From NCBI RefSeq assembly GCF_938045535.1, contig NZ_CALIMQ010000225.1, forward strand, positions 1 through 9,081: 9,081 nt of DNA, read 5' to 3'. The translations under genes were made by a program, and so were the position numbers. The notes below the pieces were generated by a model. The model did not search any database and was not told the origin of the DNA. It saw only the letters and a program-made list of their open reading frames with translations. Shown in pieces: positions 7,339 to 9,081 of the stretch (positions within the stretch are counted from its first letter, which is position 1; every line of letters begins with the position of its first letter). The stretch is from an uncultured Campylobacter sp. (lineage in GTDB: Bacteria; Campylobacterota; Campylobacteria; Campylobacterales; Campylobacteraceae).

Positions 7339-7463
7339 GCAAAATTTTAACTCTGCAAATTTAGCTATTGCGGAAATTTGCTCTAGCGAAATTTTACTAT
7401 TGCAAAATTTACTCTCGCAAAATTTTACTATTGCGAATTCTGCCCTCGCGAAATTTAACTCAG
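7339..7463. repeat. Degenerate tandem array, 15-16 base units, 31-base double units
   Basis: Units beginning with GC and carrying an AAATTT core start at 7339, 7355, 7370, 7386, 7402, 7417, 7433 and 7448; the array fades at 7463. Spacings are 15 or 16 bases. Two unit types alternate: one like GCAAAATTTTACTATT (7355, 7386, 7417) and one ending in CTCTC, CTCTA or CCCTC (7370, 7402, 7433). This gives three consecutive 31-base double units at 7355, 7386 and 7417. There are no unique spacers, so it is not a CRISPR array. The frame drift between 15 and 16 argues against a coding origin. Confidence 0.75.
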
Positions 7464-7477
7464 CGGCGCGCGGGGCG

Positions 7478-7501
7478 TTAAATTTTAAAATTCTAACTCG
7501 C
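7478..7501. repeat. Dispersed AT-rich repeat, copy A
   Basis: This 24-base stretch, TTAAATTTTAAAATT followed by CTAACTCGC, recurs at 7612-7634 with a single base missing. In both places the shared end CTCGC leads on to further GC/AAATTT units. It follows the first tandem array directly. Confidence 0.65.
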
Positions 7502-7511
7502 ATCGAAATAA

Positions 7512-7528
7512 GCGGTAAATTTTACCGC
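7512..7528. repeat. Perfect 17-base inverted repeat
   Basis: GCGGTAAATTTTACCGC has eight-base arms that are exact reverse complements around one central T. It uses the same GC arm and AAATTT centre as the palindrome at 7283. Confidence 0.65.
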
Positions 7529-7571
7529 CGCTGAAACCTGCGTCTAAATTTGAAATTCTAATTTACGCCGA

Positions 7572-7594
7572 AGCGATAGATAAATTTTATCGCT
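7572..7594. repeat. Inverted repeat, seven-base arms
   Basis: AGCGATA (7572-7578) and TATCGCT (7588-7594) are perfect reverse complements around a nine-base AT-rich centre. It could form a hairpin on either strand. No T run follows on either strand that would make it a convincing terminator. Confidence 0.55.
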
Positions 7595-7611
7595 GCTACC
7601 GCCGCTCGCAT

Positions 7612-7634
7612 TTAAATTTTAAAATTTAACTCGC
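7612..7634. repeat. Dispersed AT-rich repeat, copy B, containing a palindrome
   Basis: Second copy of the repeat at 7478-7501, lacking one C. The first 18 bases (7612-7629), TTAAATTTTAAAATTTAA, form a perfect palindrome; the extra C in copy A breaks that symmetry. It leads straight into the second tandem array. Confidence 0.65.
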
Positions 7635-7744
7635 GCAAATCCTGCTCCGCGCAGAATTTTGGTTCACGCCAATTTGATCTGCACGGAATTTTAACTCGCA
7701 CCAATTTAACCTGCTCGAAATTTTATCCGCGCAGAATTCCGATC
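7633..7744. repeat. Second degenerate tandem array, 16-base units, 32-base double units
   Basis: Units with a GCRC-type head and an AATTT core start at about 7633, 7649, 7665, 7681, 7698, 7713 and 7729, a period of 16 within one base; a faint eighth may start at 7745. The 32-base blocks at 7649 and 7681 agree at 23 of 32 positions by hand count, and most differences are transitions; 7713 begins a weaker third block. Unit heads differ from the first array (GCGCAGAATT, GCACCAATTT against GCAAAATTTT), so the two arrays are related in design but not simple copies. Confidence 0.65.
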
Positions 7745-7870
7745 GCGACGCTACGTTAAATTTCGCCATAGCCTCCTAGCGTTAAATTCCGCTGCCGCCG
7801 AGCGATAAATTACCGCGGCGAGGGCCTTGCCGCCAAATTTATCGCCAAAAGCCGCCGCTCTAAAATTTCT

Positions 7871-7888
7871 CAAATTTTATAAAATTTG
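7871..7888. repeat. Perfect 18-base AT-rich palindrome after the ATP-grasp gene
   Basis: CAAATTTTATAAAATTTG is its own reverse complement and lies nine bases beyond the stop of the minus-strand gene ending at 7897. An RNA hairpin from it would be weak because it has only one G-C pair, so a terminator role is doubtful. No better terminator for that gene was seen. Confidence 0.6.
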
Positions 7889-7896
7889 CCGCGCCG

Positions 7897-9081
7897 CTAC
7901 TTTGCATCCTCGATGTAGTGCCCCACAAATTTTGAGAGATTATTGAGTATCTCGCCGCCCTTGCGGAAGCCCAGCGCGCAGCCCTCAAAGGCGAAAAATA
8001 CCCCCGCTTGGTAGCTCTGGGCGCGCTCGTCTTTGTTTAGCTCATAAAATTCCTGATATAAAAATTTCTGATTTCCGTATTCGCCGCCGTTTTCCTCTAT
8101 CTTTTTGCCGTCGGCGTCGAAAATCGCCACATTAGCCCCCTCGCGCGCCAAAAACGGCTTTTTGATCATCTTTTTGCCGATGATCGGCGAAAAGGAGCTT
8201 TGCAGCAGCAGCGGGTGGTTCGGATAGAGGTCCCACAGGATTTTCATAATCCCTTTGCTTTGAAAAAGCAGCGTGTATGCGGGGTTTAGAATGATTGCCT
8301 TTTGATTTTGCACGATGTTTTTTAAGATGAGCGCGAGCTCGCCCTCCTCGATCGCGATCGCCTCCCAAGGGATGAGCTTGAACCAATACTCGTAGTTTTC
8401 GCCGTCAAAAAATACACCCTCTTCGTCGTTAAATTCCACCTCGTCCACGTAGGCAAAGCGCGTCTTAAAGCCCGCATCTTCCGCGGTCTGCTGCAAAAGC
8501 TTCGTCGTCTTTTCGTCCTCGACGTTGCCTGCGACGCTGCTAAATAGAATTTTCCACCCCTCGTAAAATTTAGAAAAATCGCTTAGCTCGCCGTCAAGCA
8601 CCACGAGCCGCTTGAAATTATCGCGCAGCGCGTCGTAGAGGTCGTTGAACTGGCTCGCCTCGTCCATGCCGTTTTCTTTGAGCATCGCCCACTGGATGAT
8701 CGCTGTCTCAAACACCGCCGTGGGTGTGTCGGCGTTAAATTCTATCAGCTTGATCGGCTTGCCGTCCAGCCCGCCCGCGAAATCGAAGCGCCCGTATAGG
8801 TGCCAGTGCACCTCGTTTTCCCAGCTTTGCTTGATTAGATCTACGAGGTTGAAGGGGATGCCGAGCTCGTGGAAGAGGTTGTTATCGATGACGTGCTGCG
8901 CAGCCGCGACAAACATCTCGTATAGCTCGTTTGCGGCCTCATAATACGCATCCGCCTCCACGGCGCTCACGCGTACGATCTCGTCGCTGACGTAAGGGGT
9001 CTGATCGGCGTCCGTGTGCCAGTAAAAGCCGAGCTTTTCGAGATACTCGTTGCTTAACGGCGTTATCTTTTTTAGTTGCAT
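7897..9081 (-). CDS. Glutathionylspermidine synthase family protein (YgiC/YjfC-like ATP-grasp)
   Basis: Predicted ATP-grasp C-N ligase of 394 residues, close to the length of E. coli YgiC and YjfC, and matching only the synthetase half of bifunctional Gsp; no amidase domain is present. Family signatures are RFDFAGGLDG (98-107) with Arg98 and Asp100, and LIEFNADTPTAVFE (112-125) with Glu114 and Asn116, which should bind magnesium-ATP and substrate. Also present are KKPFLAREGANV (307-318), and a C-terminal block with YQEFYELN (342-349) and FVGHYIE (385-391). The ATG is the last codon at the window edge, so its ribosome site is unseen and a start farther upstream cannot be excluded. The gene is GC-rich like the dehydrogenase. 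The family name may mislead: the E. coli homologues are reported not to make glutathionylspermidine, and campylobacters are not known for glutathione. A peptide or polyamine ligase role is inferred. Confidence 0.9.
   Translation of the reverse strand: MQLKKITPLSNEYLEKLGFYWHTDADQTPYVSDEIVRVSAVEADAYYEAANELYEMFVAAAQHVIDNNLFHELGIPFNLVDLIKQSWENEVHWHLYGRFDFAGGLDGKPIKLIEFNADTPTAVFETAIIQWAMLKENGMDEASQFNDLYDALRDNFKRLVVLDGELSDFSKFYEGWKILFSSVAGNVEDEKTTKLLQQTAEDAGFKTRFAYVDEVEFNDEEGVFFDGENYEYWFKLIPWEAIAIEEGELALILKNIVQNQKAIILNPAYTLLFQSKGIMKILWDLYPNHPLLLQSSFSPIIGKKMIKKPFLAREGANVAIFDADGKKIEENGGEYGNQKFLYQEFYELNKDERAQSYQAGVFFAFEGCALGFRKGGEILNNLSKFVGHYIEDAK

Larger units (their letters stand above)
7243..7896. 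other. Gene-free, repeat- and palindrome-rich spacer
   Basis: These 654 bases contain no reading frame I accept as a gene and no recognisable RNA gene or insertion sequence. They alternate GC-rich words such as GCGGC, GCGC and CTCGC with AAATTT or AAAATTTT cores. Two tandem arrays, several perfect palindromes and one longer dispersed repeat, listed separately, make up most of it. It lies upstream of the dehydrogenase and downstream of the ATP-grasp gene, both on the minus strand. The dehydrogenase promoter must lie here, but only generic AT-rich candidates are visible around 7258-7271. Confidence 0.8.

Noticed and set aside
7300..7503. Minus-strand 67-residue open frame with a pentapeptide-like rhythm (AEF, VKF, SKF, SKI)
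   Set aside because: The rhythm comes from the 15-16 base tandem units with AAATTT cores. No ribosome site was found, the period drifts out of three, and the pentapeptide consensus (A at i-2, L/F at i) is met only in part.
7339..7744. CRISPR array
   Set aside because: Units are contiguous and degenerate with no unique spacers of constant length, and no cas gene is in the window.
7626..7769. Minus-strand 47-residue frame whose ATG follows a perfect AGGAGG
   Set aside because: The AGGAGG is only two bases from the ATG, too close for normal initiation, and the frame is made of the 16-base repeats, which shift frame at each unit. No conserved-looking protein results.

Overview
The window looks like chromosomal DNA from a mid-GC Campylobacter of the oral type (for example the gracilis/showae/rectus group). 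This is inferred from the many AAATTT/AAAATTTT words in spacers, the A-rich AAGGA ribosome sites, and protein families typical of that genus. No RNA gene, insertion sequence or phage gene was recognised.

Left (1-1886): two tandem plus-strand genes encode secreted solute-binding proteins of the amino-acid ABC type. They are 267 residues each, align without a gap and are about 48% identical by hand count. No permease or ATPase gene is visible beside them. Two GC-rich hairpins follow the pair.

Middle (1887-6120): an iron-acquisition type cassette. A PchR-like AraC regulator on the minus strand diverges from a TonB-dependent outer-membrane receptor, followed 49 bases later by a PepSY-TM inner-membrane protein of the FoxB/PiuB kind. 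The shared 109-base spacer holds a perfect minus-strand -10 and a Fur-box-like sequence. The likely logic is iron- and ligand-controlled uptake of a ferric siderophore, then reduction or release at the inner membrane. The receptor reading frame is broken once, at a TGTG, so the cassette may be inactive in this strain or the sequence may carry an error.

Right (6121-9081): two minus-strand, clearly more GC-rich genes encode a D-2-hydroxyacid dehydrogenase and a YgiC-like ATP-grasp protein of the glutathionylspermidine synthase family. Between them lie 654 bases with no credible gene. This spacer holds two degenerate tandem arrays of 15-16 base units, each organised into 31-32 base double units, plus several perfect 17-18 base palindromes. 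It is the least explained part of the window. No clearly new protein system was found.
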